From Indibacter alkaliphilus LW1 (lineage in GTDB: Bacteria > Bacteroidota > Bacteroidia > Cytophagales > Cyclobacteriaceae), in contig NZ_ALWO02000011.1 in NCBI RefSeq assembly GCF_000295935.2, positions 62,001 to 126,000 of the forward strand: a stretch of 64,000 bases of DNA, in the 5' to 3' direction. Shown one piece after another: positions 26,752 to 36,984 of this stretch. The position numbers were made by a program, and so were the translations under genes. Positions within the stretch are counted from its first letter, which is position 1. Each line of letters opens with the position of its first letter. Under the pieces are notes generated by a model. The model ran no database searches, was not told where the DNA came from, and saw only the letters and a program-made list of their open reading frames with translations.

Positions 26752-28314
26752 TTACTTTAAAATATATTTATTCGCCAACTTTTCGAAATCTGCAAGCTCA
26801 GATTTTACCCAACTCTCATCCTTCCCAAGTTCTGAAGCCATCAATTCAGCGACCAAGGGGGCCATTTTTAAAGCCGCTTTAGAGTCAAGTAAAAGGATTC
26901 TCAGTCTTCTGCTCAATACATCTTCTACTTTGACTGCCATTTCATTCCGGACACTCCATACCACCTCTGCCTTGGTGTAAGGATATTTTTCGTGAAGTTT
27001 TTCCCCAAGTTCCTGATTAGTTTCTATTAGTTTTTGAATTTCCATGAAGTTTTCTCCATAGCCTTTCCAGTGCCCTTCTTTTGGAGTATCTGTAAATCCA
27101 TTGTATTTGATGTTCGAAGACCTACTTTCAACAGATTTTTCACCCGTCACTTTGTAAAAATATTCGACGGTATCTTCTCCCATTTTTCTGAAAGTTGTCC
27201 ATTTCCCTCCTGTGATAGAAACCAAATTACTCTCTGACACGGTTACTTTATGAGATCGGGAAATCTCTTTTGTCTTAGTGCTGCCTTCTTTTGGAGCGGC
27301 CAATGGCCTCAAGCCTGCGAAAACAGACAAAACATCACTCTTTTGGGGCGCTTTAGTCAGGTAATTTTGGGCTGTTTCCAGGATAAATTCTACCTCATTA
27401 GCCAACGCTTCAGGCTCCAATTTAGCTTTTTCTCTCAATGTGTCTGTAGTACCGACCACAAGCTTGCCATGCCAAGGCACTGCGAATAAAACTCTCCCAT
27501 CAGATGTCTTAGGAATCATTAAGGCATCTTTCCCACCCAAGAAACTCTGATCCAACACCAAATGTATCCCCTGACTAGGTTGAATACTCTTCGGGGCCTC
27601 TGGCTTATCCATTTTAAGGATTTTATCCGCAAAGACACCCGTGGCATTTACCACCATTTTGGAACGGATCTCATATTTCTGCTTGGTGACAACGTCTTGC
27701 ACTTGAATACCGGAAGTTTTATCCGAATCATCTTTGATCAGCCCTTGAACTTTTACATAGTTAAGCATACAGCCTCCCATTTCATTACATGTCATCGCTA
27801 TACTCAAAGCCAATCTTGCATCGTCAAACTGCCCATCATGGTAAACAACCCCACCTTTCAATCCTTCTCTTTTGACTTGGGGAAGCCTCTCAATAGTCTC
27901 CTTTTTGGAAATAAATCTGGACTTACCTAACCTTAAACGACCAGCCATCCAATCATATATTTTCAATCCAACACTGTACTGAATTCTATCAAAAAGGGTA
28001 TAAATTGGGATAATAAACGGCTGATTATAGGTCAAGTGAGGCGCATTTTGGAGCAAACGCCCTCGTTCTCTCAAAGCCTCAAAAACAAGTGACACATCCC
28101 CCTGAGCTAAATACCTCACCCCTCCATGAACCAGCTTGGTACTCCTACTCGATGTCCCAGCGGCAAAATCAGCTTTCTCAATCAATACCACAGAAAGTCC
28201 TCGGGAAAGCGCATCCAAAGCCACTCCCAGACCGGAAGCCCCTCCTCCAATCACTGCAATATCCCAAACTTTGGACTTATCTTCTATTTTCTTTAAGTTT
28301 TTTTTCCTATCCAT
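26752..28314 (-). CDS. glpD: Glycerol-3-phosphate dehydrogenase, FAD-dependent, aerobic
   Basis: 520 residues. The dinucleotide-binding motif IAVIGGGASGLG starts near residue 19, followed by SSRSTKLVHGGVRYL and the family segments YHDGQFDDARLAL, VVNATGVFADK and SITGGKWTTFRKM. It oxidises glycerol 3-phosphate to DHAP and passes electrons to quinone at the membrane. It is the first gene of the glpDKF unit, divergent from glpR; a 119-bp gap before glpK could hold an internal promoter. Confidence 0.96.
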   Translation of the reverse strand: MDRKKNLKKIEDKSKVWDIAVIGGGASGLGVALDALSRGLSVVLIEKADFAAGTSSRSTKLVHGGVRYLAQGDVSLVFEALRERGRLLQNAPHLTYNQPFIIPIYTLFDRIQYSVGLKIYDWMAGRLRLGKSRFISKKETIERLPQVKREGLKGGVVYHDGQFDDARLALSIAMTCNEMGGCMLNYVKVQGLIKDDSDKTSGIQVQDVVTKQKYEIRSKMVVNATGVFADKILKMDKPEAPKSIQPSQGIHLVLDQSFLGGKDALMIPKTSDGRVLFAVPWHGKLVVGTTDTLREKAKLEPEALANEVEFILETAQNYLTKAPQKSDVLSVFAGLRPLAAPKEGSTKTKEISRSHKVTVSESNLVSITGGKWTTFRKMGEDTVEYFYKVTGEKSVESRSSNIKYNGFTDTPKEGHWKGYGENFMEIQKLIETNQELGEKLHEKYPYTKAEVVWSVRNEMAVKVEDVLSRRLRILLLDSKAALKMAPLVAELMASELGKDESWVKSELADFEKLANKYILK

Positions 28315-28345
28315 TTCAGCACTTATTTATACCAAAAGTAATAAA

Positions 28346-28438
28346 AAAAGAAACAAAAGAAAATTAAAAGAAATTTTTTAGGCTTATATCTTTCCTTTAG
28401 ATGAGTTTTTCTCTTATTTTTATAAAAAGAAAACAAAA
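28346..28438. promoter_or_regulatory. Candidate GlpR operator region with AAAAGAAA repeats
   Basis: The 124-bp divergent glpD/glpR gap contains the octamer AAAAGAAA at 28346, 28355 and 28366, spaced 9 and 11 bp (about one helical turn), and again at 28425 directly before the glpR ATG. DeoR-family regulators often use direct or inverted repeats, so these may be GlpR sites. The low complexity of the region weakens the case. Confidence 0.35.
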
Positions 28439-29200
28439 ATGACCATAGCCGAAAGACATAAATACATCTTAGATGAGCTGAAAAGAAACGGTTTTGTAAG
28501 CGTGGCTGACCTAAGCAAAGATTTGGACGTCACCATGGTGACTATCAGGAAGGATCTGAAGATTTTGGAAGATAAAGGCCTTCTATATAGATCCCATGGC
28601 TCAGCCACACCGGCCTCACCTTATGTAAATGACCGATCGGTAAGCGAAAAAAAACTAGTCAGAGTAGAAGAGAAAATGAAAATCGCTCAGGCTGCTATCC
28701 AAATGGTGGAAGATGATGATGCCATTATTATCGGGTCAGGTACTACGGTGGTAGCTTTTGCTCAAGCTATACCCAAAAACAAAAAACTTACTGTTTTAAC
28801 GGCTGCCATGAATGTTACACTAGCCCTGATTGATGCTAACGCCATTGAGATTGTTCAGCTGGGTGGAGTTGTCAGGAAAAGCAGTAGTTCCGTGGTAGGA
28901 CATTATGCAGAAGAAATGCTTGAACAATTTGCATGCTCCAAGCTTTTTCTCAGTGCTGATGGAATAAGCCTGGACTATGGCCTCACTACTTCCCACATGA
29001 TGGAAGCGCACCTCAATGCCCAAATGATGAAAGGAGTACAGAAAACAGTTGTTTTGGCCGATTCCAGTAAGTTTGGGAAAAAAGGCTTTGGCAAAATCTG
29101 TAATTTAGAAGATATCGACATCATCATCACTGACCTCGGCATCCCTGAACTTTACAAAGGAAGACTTGAGGAAATGGGAATAGCGGTACTGTTGGTTTAA
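28439..29200 (+). CDS. glpR: DeoR-family regulator of glycerol metabolism
   Basis: 253 residues: an N-terminal DeoR helix-turn-helix (VSVADLSKDLDVTMVTIRKD) and a C-terminal sugar-phosphate sensor domain with GSGTTVVAFAQ, DGISLDYGLTT and VLADSSKFGK motifs. In this family the effector binds at the GSGTT loop; here glycerol 3-phosphate is the likely inducer because the gene is divergent from glpDKF. Presumably it represses glpDKF and itself. Confidence 0.88.
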   Translation: MTIAERHKYILDELKRNGFVSVADLSKDLDVTMVTIRKDLKILEDKGLLYRSHGSATPASPYVNDRSVSEKKLVRVEEKMKIAQAAIQMVEDDDAIIIGSGTTVVAFAQAIPKNKKLTVLTAAMNVTLALIDANAIEIVQLGGVVRKSSSSVVGHYAEEMLEQFACSKLFLSADGISLDYGLTTSHMMEAHLNAQMMKGVQKTVVLADSSKFGKKGFGKICNLEDIDIIITDLGIPELYKGRLEEMGIAVLLV

Positions 29201-29288
29201 ACCTAAAGCTTACCTCTGCAATTCCATAAAAGTCACCAATAAGGTCTAAAAGCATTCAAAACACAAGCTTTGACAAGCTAACAAATTA

Positions 29289-29795
29289 TCAGAAGTCTCT
29301 ATACTCCTTTCTTTCCACACTGGAAGATCCATCTTCATTTAAAGTAATGACAAAAATAAAATTATACTCAATATCTTCCAGTTCAGGGTATTTTTCAGCT
29401 TGACCAACAAAATAATTCACCACATGATGGATGGTGTTACTATGACCGACTACCAGAATATTCCCTTTTCTTTGCTTCAGTTCCTTTACAAGGTCATCAT
29501 GTCTGTCAGTATCATAGGCTTCTATCTGGGCCCCTGAGTGATTTGCTACGTGCCGGACTGTTGCAATAGTTCGGATAGTATTTGTACTAAAAATATGTGC
29601 GATTTGCTCTCCTTCAAGGATCTGTCCTAACTTTACCGCTCTCGCTGAACCCGCCACACTCAACTCAGGATCATCTCCTGTCAATTGCTTTTCAGCGTGG
29701 CGAACTACATAAACTGTCTTTGGTTCCTGCTTTGTTGAACAAGCAACAGCTCCTAAAACAAATAGTAAAAAGATAAATACAAATCGAAAATTCAT
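29289..29795 (-). CDS. Histidine phosphatase family lipoprotein
   Basis: 168 residues. The signal ends in GAVAC with lipid Cys19, so the protein is membrane anchored outside the cytoplasm. The phosphohistidine site is His33 in VVRHAEK, and the second catalytic His118 lies in VVGHSNT, both classic for the branch with SixA and phosphoglycerate mutase. The substrate is unknown; an envelope location argues against glycolytic phosphoglycerate mutase. Confidence 0.85.
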   Translation of the reverse strand: MNFRFVFIFLLFVLGAVACSTKQEPKTVYVVRHAEKQLTGDDPELSVAGSARAVKLGQILEGEQIAHIFSTNTIRTIATVRHVANHSGAQIEAYDTDRHDDLVKELKQRKGNILVVGHSNTIHHVVNYFVGQAEKYPELEDIEYNFIFVITLNEDGSSSVERKEYRDF

Positions 29796-29864
29796 AAAAC
29801 TAGCTTATTTTAATTGAACTTAGTAATTAGAGTTTAAACACTTTAAAGGGATATAGATTAGCCA

Positions 29865-30599
29865 TTACCCACTGAAAGTATTATCCAAATGTTGGTCTTT
29901 GGCTTTGACAGGTTCGAGTTCGAGGTATTGCTCCCAAAAAGGTTCTTCAGGTAGCGCTGCCCTCAAATACAATTTCTCTTTTTTTATTGGATGAACAAAA
30001 ACCAGATAAAATGCATGTAGATTGATACTGGCATCTGTGTTTGGTTTATGAAAGCCATACTTGAGGTCACCCCTGATCGGACAACCCATTGATGCCAATT
30101 GCACCCTGATCTGATGGGGCCGTCCTGATATGGGTCTCACCTCTACCAGCCAATGGTCATTTAATTTGCCAAGTCTTTTATAATTTAATTCTGCTTTTTG
30201 AGATCCTGGCACTTCTTTTTCATGGGCTGACACCACATTCTTAACTTCGTCTTTCACCAACCAATGGGTCAATTTACCCATTTCTTCAGGAGTTCGTTTT
30301 TTTACTACAGCCCAGTAGACTTTATGTATATCTCTTTTTCGGAACAACTCCATCATCCTTTCTAAACCCTTTGAAGTTCTGGCAAACACAACCAAACCAC
30401 TCACAGGCCTATCCAAACGATGTACAGGATGTAAAAAAACTGCTCCTGGCTTGTTATACTTTTCAGCAATATACTCTTTACAATAATCCGTAAGAGTTTT
30501 ATCCTTTGTCTTATCTCCCTGTACCAGGATGCCTGCTGCCTTGTTGACCACTAGCAAGTGATTGTCTTCGTAGACTACAGAAAATGGTTTTGTTCTCAT
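29865..30599 (-). CDS. RluA-family pseudouridine synthase
   Basis: 244 residues from the ATG at 30599; the frame continues to a TTG at 30623 without family sequence. The catalytic motif HRLDRPVSGLVVFA contains the Asp that attacks the uridine ring, and GRPHQIRVQLA with GDLKYG completes the RluA fold. There is no S4 domain, so it belongs to the short RluA/RluC-like group. The RNA target, 23S rRNA or tRNA, cannot be assigned from sequence alone. Confidence 0.9.
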   Translation of the reverse strand: MRTKPFSVVYEDNHLLVVNKAAGILVQGDKTKDKTLTDYCKEYIAEKYNKPGAVFLHPVHRLDRPVSGLVVFARTSKGLERMMELFRKRDIHKVYWAVVKKRTPEEMGKLTHWLVKDEVKNVVSAHEKEVPGSQKAELNYKRLGKLNDHWLVEVRPISGRPHQIRVQLASMGCPIRGDLKYGFHKPNTDASINLHAFYLVFVHPIKKEKLYLRAALPEEPFWEQYLELEPVKAKDQHLDNTFSG

Positions 30600-30757
30600 T
30601 GCTATTCCCTTATTTTGGTACAAAGATATTTTAATAATTCAGGTCAAGAGTCTGATATCTTAATTTTATGAGTAAATTATCGAGATTGCTTTTCAATTTC
30701 AAACTTATTTGAATAGGAAAGTAAAGACATATAATGAATCACTCAATTTGATTTTTA

Positions 30758-31675
30758 ATGGATTTCAAAAAAACAGCCTCAGATACTGTTGCTATTCTTA
30801 AGAAAACTATCAGCTATATAGGACAGGACCAGCCTATTGTTTACAGTGCTGCAATTGCGTTTTTCACTATCTTCTCCTTACCCGCAATTCTTGTCGTGAT
30901 TGTTTTGATAGGTATGATTTTTTTTGAAAGAGAGGAAATCAAGGATGAAATCACAGCTCAGGTTGAAAGGAACGTCGATGCCGAAGCCGCCGAACAAATC
31001 CGTGAAGTCATGGAAAATGTGCTCAACCTACCCGAAAACTTCATATACATTGCTTTGGCCATCATTGTGATCATCAAAAGTGCCACAATGATTTTTGGTA
31101 TTCTTCAAAAAGCATTGAATTCCATTTGGAAAGTCAAGCTGAAAAAAGGAGTTGGATTCTGGAAAATTGCAAAGTACAGGACTATCCCCTTATTATTTGT
31201 GATTGGCCTTGGGTTTTTGCTGGTATTTACCCTTTTTGTAGATCTGATTCAATCATATATAACCAATGTAGCTGAAGGCATCCTTCCTGAGGCTTTGGAA
31301 TCTTTTGTTTTCAGCCTTTCAAAATTCATTTTCAATTTCTCTATCGTTTTCCTCTTTTTCACAATCATCCACAAAACCCTTCCTGATGCGATAATCCAGT
31401 GGAAGGATGCAATAGCAGGTGGGATAGTTACTACGGTTTTGTTCTTGATTGGAACAAGAGTCATAAACCTGATTATCTCTAACCTGGACTTGGACAACTA
31501 CTACTCTGCTGCAGGATCTTTGGTGATAATTTTACTCTGGATTTTTTACAGCTCAGTAATTCTTTTCCTTTGCGGAGAGATCACCAAGGCTTATGCCATT
31601 CAGAGAGGACACAAAATCCAACCCAAACCAATTGCAGTCCGATACTCTATGACCATAAATGAAGAAAATGAATGA
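30758..31675 (+). CDS. YihY/BrkB family inner-membrane protein
   Basis: 305 residues with about six membrane helices. Family landmarks are YSAAIAFFTIFSLPAIL at the N-terminus, SATMIFGILQKALNSIW and YYSAAGSLVIILLWIFYSS. Once mis-annotated as RNase BN, these proteins have unknown function and may act in lipid or envelope transport. It ends 7 bp from the convergent prfC stop. Confidence 0.9.
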   Translation: MDFKKTASDTVAILKKTISYIGQDQPIVYSAAIAFFTIFSLPAILVVIVLIGMIFFEREEIKDEITAQVERNVDAEAAEQIREVMENVLNLPENFIYIALAIIVIIKSATMIFGILQKALNSIWKVKLKKGVGFWKIAKYRTIPLLFVIGLGFLLVFTLFVDLIQSYITNVAEGILPEALESFVFSLSKFIFNFSIVFLFFTIIHKTLPDAIIQWKDAIAGGIVTTVLFLIGTRVINLIISNLDLDNYYSAAGSLVIILLWIFYSSVILFLCGEITKAYAIQRGHKIQPKPIAVRYSMTINEENE

Positions 31676-31682
31676 TTTCTTC

Positions 31683-33263
31683 TTAAAACTCGGAGGTAAA
31701 GTGGAAGTCAATTTCGGGGTAATTATCTTGGACCATTTGAAGCCATGATTTGGATTCAGCCATAAAAACCAATTTCCCATCCTTATCTTGGGCAATATGG
31801 CGGCTTTTTGAACGTACAAATTCATCAAGGGCCTTTTTATCCTTGCTGCTGATCCAGCACGCTTTATACAAATTCATGGGAGCAAATTCAACCGAAGCAT
31901 TATACTCATTCTTCAATCTGAACTGAATAACTTCAAATTGAAGCTGACCGACTGTCCCCACGACTTTCCTGGCCCCCATTTCATAAGTAAAGTATTGAGC
32001 GACGCCCTCTTCCATAAGCTGCTTTAGCCCCTTTTCCAGTTGCTTGGTTTTCATAGCGTCTTTATTGATCACCTCTTTGAAGATTTCGGGGGAAAAAGAA
32101 GGTATCCCTTTAAAAGTCATGTCTTCACCTTCTGTCAGGGTATCTCCAATTTTCAGATTTCCTGTATCAAAAAGACCTACAATATCTCCGGGAAAAGCTT
32201 CATCTACCATTTCCCTGTCCTGCGCCATAAATTGGGTCACATTTGAGAACCTTAGAGGTTTCGGACCCCGTACATGGTTATAAGGCTTGTTCCTTTGAAA
32301 TTTACCTGAACATATTCTCAAGAAGGCAATTCTGTTTCTGTGATTTGGATCCATATTGGCATGAATCTTAAAAATAAAACCTGAGAATTTAGGTTCCTCT
32401 GGCAAAACCTCTCTATCTTCAGTCAGCCTACTTTTTGGTGCAGGAGCTATTTTGATAAAGGTATCTAACATTTCATTGACTCCAAAATTATTGACAGCTG
32501 AGCCAAAAAACACAGGGGCCACCTTACCTTCAAGGTATTCTTTGGTATCAAAATCCGGGTATACTCCTTCAATAAGCTCTACATCCTCTCTCAATTGATC
32601 CGCAAATCTATCCCCTATAATCTCATCCAACTTGCTATCTTCCAGATTTTCAAACACCTCTCTAGCATCACTCAATTTCCTTTGACTGGGTGAAAATAGA
32701 TTGAGTTTTCGGTCATACAAATTATATACACCTTTAAAGCTTTTTCCCATTCCGATCGGCCAGGAAAGCGGTCTGACCTGAATATTAAGCTTTTCTTCCA
32801 CTTCATCCAGCAATTCATAGGGATCCCTGCCCTCCCTGTCCAGCTTGTTGATAAAACAGATCACTGGAGTATTCCTCATACGACAAACCTCCATAAGCTT
32901 CTCAGTCTGAATCTCAACCCCTTTGACACAGTCAATCACCATGATCACCGAATCCACAGCTGTAAGAGTTCTATAAGTGTCTTCAGCAAAGTCCTGGTGT
33001 CCAGGGGTATCCAGCAAGTTGATTTTTACACCTTGATATTCAAACCCCATCACAGAAGTAGCAACAGAAATACCCCTTTGCTTCTCTATTTCCATCCAGT
33101 CAGATTTGGTAGCTGTATCAATTTTATTGGATTTCACAGCTCCTGCAGTTTGGATTGCTCCTCCAAAAAGCAACAGCTTTTCTGTGAGAGTAGTCTTCCC
33201 TGCATCCGGGTGGGCAATGATGGCGAAGGTTCTTCTTTTCTGGATTTCTTTGGTCAAACTCAT
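31683..33263 (-). CDS. prfC: Peptide chain release factor 3
   Basis: 526 residues, translational GTPase that recycles RF1 and RF2 after termination. The G1 motif is [14 protein letters not shown]3 is DTPGHQDF, G4 is [10 protein letters not shown]. The insertion and C-terminal domain segments [14 protein letters not shown] and [16 protein letters not shown] confirm RF3 rather than EF-G. The gene is single. Confidence 0.96.
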   Translation of the reverse strand: MSLTKEIQKRRTFAIIAHPDAGKTTLTEKLLLFGGAIQTAGAVKSNKIDTATKSDWMEIEKQRGISVATSVMGFEYQGVKINLLDTPGHQDFAEDTYRTLTAVDSVIMVIDCVKGVEIQTEKLMEVCRMRNTPVICFINKLDREGRDPYELLDEVEEKLNIQVRPLSWPIGMGKSFKGVYNLYDRKLNLFSPSQRKLSDAREVFENLEDSKLDEIIGDRFADQLREDVELIEGVYPDFDTKEYLEGKVAPVFFGSAVNNFGVNEMLDTFIKIAPAPKSRLTEDREVLPEEPKFSGFIFKIHANMDPNHRNRIAFLRICSGKFQRNKPYNHVRGPKPLRFSNVTQFMAQDREMVDEAFPGDIVGLFDTGNLKIGDTLTEGEDMTFKGIPSFSPEIFKEVINKDAMKTKQLEKGLKQLMEEGVAQYFTYEMGARKVVGTVGQLQFEVIQFRLKNEYNASVEFAPMNLYKACWISSKDKKALDEFVRSKSRHIAQDKDGKLVFMAESKSWLQMVQDNYPEIDFHFTSEF

Positions 33264-33343
33264 GTATTTCCCTTAATAATCAAATTTTAGCCTGCAAAGG
33301 TAAGTTTTTTAATTCAAAGCTTGGAAAGAATATCAGGCAGAAA

Positions 33344-34573
33344 TCATTGATGCAAAAAATCTTCTCTTTTAAAGCCAGAAATCCCCTCTTTACTTCCATG
33401 AAGAACAATCCTAAATGTAGTACCTACTCCTACCTCCGAGCTTTTGACAAAAACCTTTCCTCTGTGATAGCCTTCAATGATTCTTTTGGCCAATGTCAGA
33501 CCAAGACCCCAGCCTCTTTGCCTTGTTGTAAACCCTGGATTAAAAACTTTTTTGAAAAACCCTTTTTCCATTCCTTTGCCAGTGTCAGTAATATCTACAA
33601 AGACAAATTTTTCACTTTCTTTGATAATGTCTATAGATATTACGCCCTGCCCTTTCATCGCATCAACGGCATTTTTACAGATGTTCTCTATGACCCACTC
33701 AAAAAGCGACCTGTTCAGCATGGCCTCAATATCGTTGGAATAACCATTTACCTTCATCTCCACCTTTGAAGAAATCCTTGGCCTCAGATAACTGATTGCC
33801 TCATCCACTACAGAAAATACATTTTCGGACTGAATAGAAGGCGTACTTCCTATAGAACTGAATCTTTCTGTTACCATGCGTAACTTGACCACATCCTTGT
33901 CCATCTCCTGAATGACTTCCTTGTTCTCTTCCCAGACTGGGGAATTCCTGAGGTAATCTATCCAAGCCATAAGTGATGCAATAGGTGTACCCAGTTGGTG
34001 TGCTGTTTCCTTTGTCAAACCAGCCCAAACCCTATTCTGTTCAGCAACTTTAGACTGATTGAAAACCGCGTAAGCCAAAACACCAAAAACCAAAATCACA
34101 GAAAGCTGAACGTAAGGATAAAACCGAAGTGATGTGAGCAGGACAGAGTTTCGGTAATAGACTTTCGCTTCCTCAGTAATTATAGGATCATATGCTGCCA
34201 TCATTGCTTCCAGTTCCCTTCGCAGCGTTCTTTCTTTGTCTTGCTCTGTTGCTTTGTTTTTGAATTTGATATTTCTATAGTCAATGATATTCTCTTCCGC
34301 GTCGATGACGATTACAGGGATAGAAGTATTTTGCTGTATGATTTCCTGATTGATAAAAGTTAGGTTATCTGCATTGATAGACGCGTACTCCAATGCTTTG
34401 GCCAATAATTCAATTTGTCTTTTCTCTCTTTCTTTCAGCTCTTCTACCAATAGATTCGTATAGTAAATAGAGCCAAAACTGATAATGACAGAACAAGTGA
34501 AAATCAACCACTTGATTTTATTCTTGTTTGTATATAAATCCAAAGTTGCAATATCCTGAAGCCTGTTCTTCAT
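33344..34573 (-). CDS. Sensor histidine kinase
   Basis: 409 residues from the ATG at 34573; the frame extends upstream only to a TTG. Two membrane helices (about 21-41 and 151-171) bracket an extracytoplasmic sensor domain of about 110 residues. His192 in KETAHQLGTPIASL is the phosphorylation site of a HisKA-type dimerisation domain, followed by the ATPase with NICKNAVDAM, DTGKGM and RGWGLGLTLAKRI. No response regulator is adjacent. The signal is unknown. Confidence 0.9.
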   Translation of the reverse strand: MKNRLQDIATLDLYTNKNKIKWLIFTCSVIISFGSIYYTNLLVEELKEREKRQIELLAKALEYASINADNLTFINQEIIQQNTSIPVIVIDAEENIIDYRNIKFKNKATEQDKERTLRRELEAMMAAYDPIITEEAKVYYRNSVLLTSLRFYPYVQLSVILVFGVLAYAVFNQSKVAEQNRVWAGLTKETAHQLGTPIASLMAWIDYLRNSPVWEENKEVIQEMDKDVVKLRMVTERFSSIGSTPSIQSENVFSVVDEAISYLRPRISSKVEMKVNGYSNDIEAMLNRSLFEWVIENICKNAVDAMKGQGVISIDIIKESEKFVFVDITDTGKGMEKGFFKKVFNPGFTTRQRGWGLGLTLAKRIIEGYHRGKVFVKSSEVGVGTTFRIVLHGSKEGISGFKREDFLHQ

Positions 34574-34671
34574 GAAGGGGGTGGGGGTTAGCAAATTACT
34601 CTTATAGACAACTCAATTTGGTCATAGATATTATCAATCTGACAAAATAACATTTCTTGAACTCAAGGCCT

Positions 34672-34679
34672 TATTTTTG
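34672..34679 (+). promoter_or_regulatory. -7 element of the dps promoter
   Basis: TATTTTTG fits TAnnTTTG. The predicted transcript start near 34683 leaves about 32 nt to the ATG at 34715 but only about 8 nt to the ATG at 34691, which favours the second start. No -33 TTTG at correct spacing was seen. Confidence 0.45.
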
Positions 34680-34714
34680 CTCTTTAATCGATGAAAACCA
34701 AAAATATAAATATT

Positions 34715-35185
34715 ATGAGCACAAACGATATTGGATTAAAAATAAAAGACAGCAAATTACTTGTTGAAAAGCTGAATAGCCTCTTGGCAAACTATGAGAT
34801 TTATTATCAAAACCTTAGAAACTTTCACTGGAATGTAACAGGGCCTCAGTTCTTTGAGCTGCATGCAAAATTTGAAGAGCTATATAATGAAGCCAATCTT
34901 GGGATAGATGAAACGGCAGAAAGAATCCTGACACTAGGAGCCAGACCATTCTCTTCTTTTGATGAATATATCCATAATGCAGAAATCAAAGAAGCCAAGT
35001 TGGTAGAGGACGGAAAACAAATGGTGGAAATCATCAGAGATAACCTCAATACATTGCTTAAACTGGAAAGAGTGGCCTTGGAAACCGCTGCAGAGCAAGG
35101 AGATGAGGGAACCGTTGCTTTAATGAGCGAATACATCACTTCAAAAGAAAAAACAGTTTGGATGCTTTCTGCTTACCTCAAGTAA
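34715..35185 (+). CDS. dps: Dps-family ferritin-like DNA protection protein
   Basis: 156 residues from 34715 (24 bp after another in-frame ATG). The Dps ferroxidase ligands at the dimer interface are visible: His38 (RNFHWNV), His50 (FELHAKF), Asp65 and Glu69 (GIDETAER). Dps dodecamers store iron, remove peroxide and bind DNA under stress. The gene is monocistronic, with an 18-bp-stem terminator. Confidence 0.93.
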   Translation: MSTNDIGLKIKDSKLLVEKLNSLLANYEIYYQNLRNFHWNVTGPQFFELHAKFEELYNEANLGIDETAERILTLGARPFSSFDEYIHNAEIKEAKLVEDGKQMVEIIRDNLNTLLKLERVALETAAEQGDEGTVALMSEYITSKEKTVWMLSAYLK

Positions 35186-35200
35186 AAATTGATTGTAATA

Positions 35201-35243
35201 AAAAGTAAAGGCTGATATCAACAATATCAGCCTTTACTTTTTT
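35201..35243. terminator. Bidirectional terminator between dps and lipA
   Basis: An 18-bp perfect stem (35201-35218 with 35224-35241) and a CAACA loop, A-run left and T-run right, lies between the convergent dps and lipA genes and can serve both. Confidence 0.92.
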
Positions 35244-36120
35244 AAACATTTACGTGTCTTTCCGCATGGTAGGAAGATCTTACCAGAGGGCCTGACTCTA
35301 CATATTTCAAACCTCGCTTCAAGCCTTCCTCCCTGTAATGCGCAAATAGATCGGGGTGAATAAATTCAGCCACTTCAATGTGCATCTTAGTAGGTTGAAG
35401 GTATTGACCAAGTGTAAGGATATCACATCCATGTGCTACCAAATCATCCATTGCCTTGTAAACCTCCTCCTTCTTCTCTCCCAGTCCCAGCATAATTCCT
35501 GTTTTGGTTCTTTTACCATATTCTTTGGTCAATTTGATTTGCTCCAAAGACCTGTTGTATTTGGCCTGAGGCCTAACTCTCCTATACAATGACTCTACAG
35601 TTTCCACATTATGAGAGACCACTTCCTGACCACCACTTATCATTCTATAAAGCGCATCCCAATTGGACTTCACATCAGGAATAAGCGTTTCTATGGTAGT
35701 TGAGGGAGAGAGTTTTTTGGTTTCAACAACTGTCTGATACCAGATTTCAGCACCTCTGTCTTTGAGTTCATCTCTATTTACGGAAGTGAGCACGGCATGC
35801 TTAACTCCCATCAACTTGATAGCCTCGGCTACTCTTCTTGGTTCATCAGCATCATATTCGGGAGGCCTTCCCGTAGCTACTGCACAAAAAGAGCAGGATC
35901 TAGTGCACACATTACCCAAAATCATAAAGGTAGCAGTACCGGCACCCCAGCATTCACCCATATTAGGGCAATTCCCACTTTCACAAATGGTGTGTAGCTT
36001 GTGCTCATCAACCAGTTTTCTGACTTTGGCATATTCTTTCCCTACAGGCAACTTCACCCTCAACCAATCAGGTTTTTTCCTTTTGGTTGCCTCTTCGGAT
36101 ATTACAGGTAGTTCGATCAT
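35242..36120 (-). CDS. lipA: Lipoyl synthase
   Basis: 292 residues, radical SAM enzyme inserting two sulfurs into octanoyl groups of lipoyl domains. Both clusters are complete: the auxiliary cluster Cys46, Cys51, Cys57 ([12 protein letters not shown]) and the radical SAM cluster Cys72, Cys76, Cys79 (CTRSCSFC). The C-terminal VRSSYHAE contains the Ser ligand of the auxiliary cluster. The partner lipB is not in this window. Confidence 0.97.
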   Translation of the reverse strand: MIELPVISEEATKRKKPDWLRVKLPVGKEYAKVRKLVDEHKLHTICESGNCPNMGECWGAGTATFMILGNVCTRSCSFCAVATGRPPEYDADEPRRVAEAIKLMGVKHAVLTSVNRDELKDRGAEIWYQTVVETKKLSPSTTIETLIPDVKSNWDALYRMISGGQEVVSHNVETVESLYRRVRPQAKYNRSLEQIKLTKEYGKRTKTGIMLGLGEKKEEVYKAMDDLVAHGCDILTLGQYLQPTKMHIEVAEFIHPDLFAHYREEGLKRGLKYVESGPLVRSSYHAERHVNV

Positions 36121-36182
36121 TCTTTTTCTGATTTTACAATGGCGAAATTACTCCCAAAGATTCAATTAACCCAATCGGGAGC

Positions 36183-36911
36183 TTATTTCCTGAACCCATA
36201 GAAGAAAGTAAAGTAAACAGACTGAAACAGCTGTCGGTTTTCTACAGTAGGCATCAGGGGAATTTCTCTTGTAAAACCCTCTAGTTGGTATCCTAGTTCC
36301 AGACCTGTCACATTAGATTTAAAAACGCCAAACTCAAAATTAACCGCAGCCTTTGCATTGGCTCCAATTGCTATATCTGAGCTGCCTATACCTTCAAAAA
36401 TCCTCCCTGGCCCAAGAATATTTAATCTACTTTGATGGACTTCCGGATCAAATTGTTCGCGGACAGTTTCTACTCTATTGACTGAATATTCAATAAAATA
36501 TGGGGCAATCAAACCAATTGATGGGCCTACCGCACCCAGCACAGAAACCTGCACACCCTGCTGTGGAGCCTTCTTGAAAAGCAGTAATTCCCTTCCATAA
36601 TAAGGACGGATAGAATAGAGATAGTTTGATTTTCCGAAAATGTAAGAATTCCCCAAAACAGTATTATACCTCATCTCCTTTGGGTTTTTGACATTTGCCA
36701 AATCAAGCCCAAAAAACTGGAAATTGGTTTCATCTATGCGCATCCCATATTTAAATGAAAAACCTCCAATCAAACCCCCATTGGTGTTTTTATTGACACC
36801 AACAAGAATCTCAGTATCATATTCGTAATCTCCTGCATCCAATCTTTGTCCAATAACCATCTCCGTAAAGAGGAAAAAAAATATGGCTGCTATGTATTTA
36901 ATACCCTTCAT
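36183..36911 (-). CDS. Secreted outer-membrane beta-barrel-like protein
   Basis: The ATG at 36911 (MKGIKYIAAIFFF) gives a clean signal peptide cleaved near VIGQ; the longer frame from 36998 would place a signal inside. The mature part of about 220 residues has alternating strands with Tyr/Phe/Gly, ending in YFTFFYGFRK. This fits a small outer-membrane barrel. No family is recognised. It is divergent from the OsmC gene. Confidence 0.6.
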   Translation of the reverse strand: MKGIKYIAAIFFFLFTEMVIGQRLDAGDYEYDTEILVGVNKNTNGGLIGGFSFKYGMRIDETNFQFFGLDLANVKNPKEMRYNTVLGNSYIFGKSNYLYSIRPYYGRELLLFKKAPQQGVQVSVLGAVGPSIGLIAPYFIEYSVNRVETVREQFDPEVHQSRLNILGPGRIFEGIGSSDIAIGANAKAAVNFEFGVFKSNVTGLELGYQLEGFTREIPLMPTVENRQLFQSVYFTFFYGFRK

Positions 36912-36984
36912 AAATGTGTCGCTTGGGAAATTAACGCTAATTTCGTTTCTAAGTTTATAGAACCAAAAATAAAAATAAGAGTTT

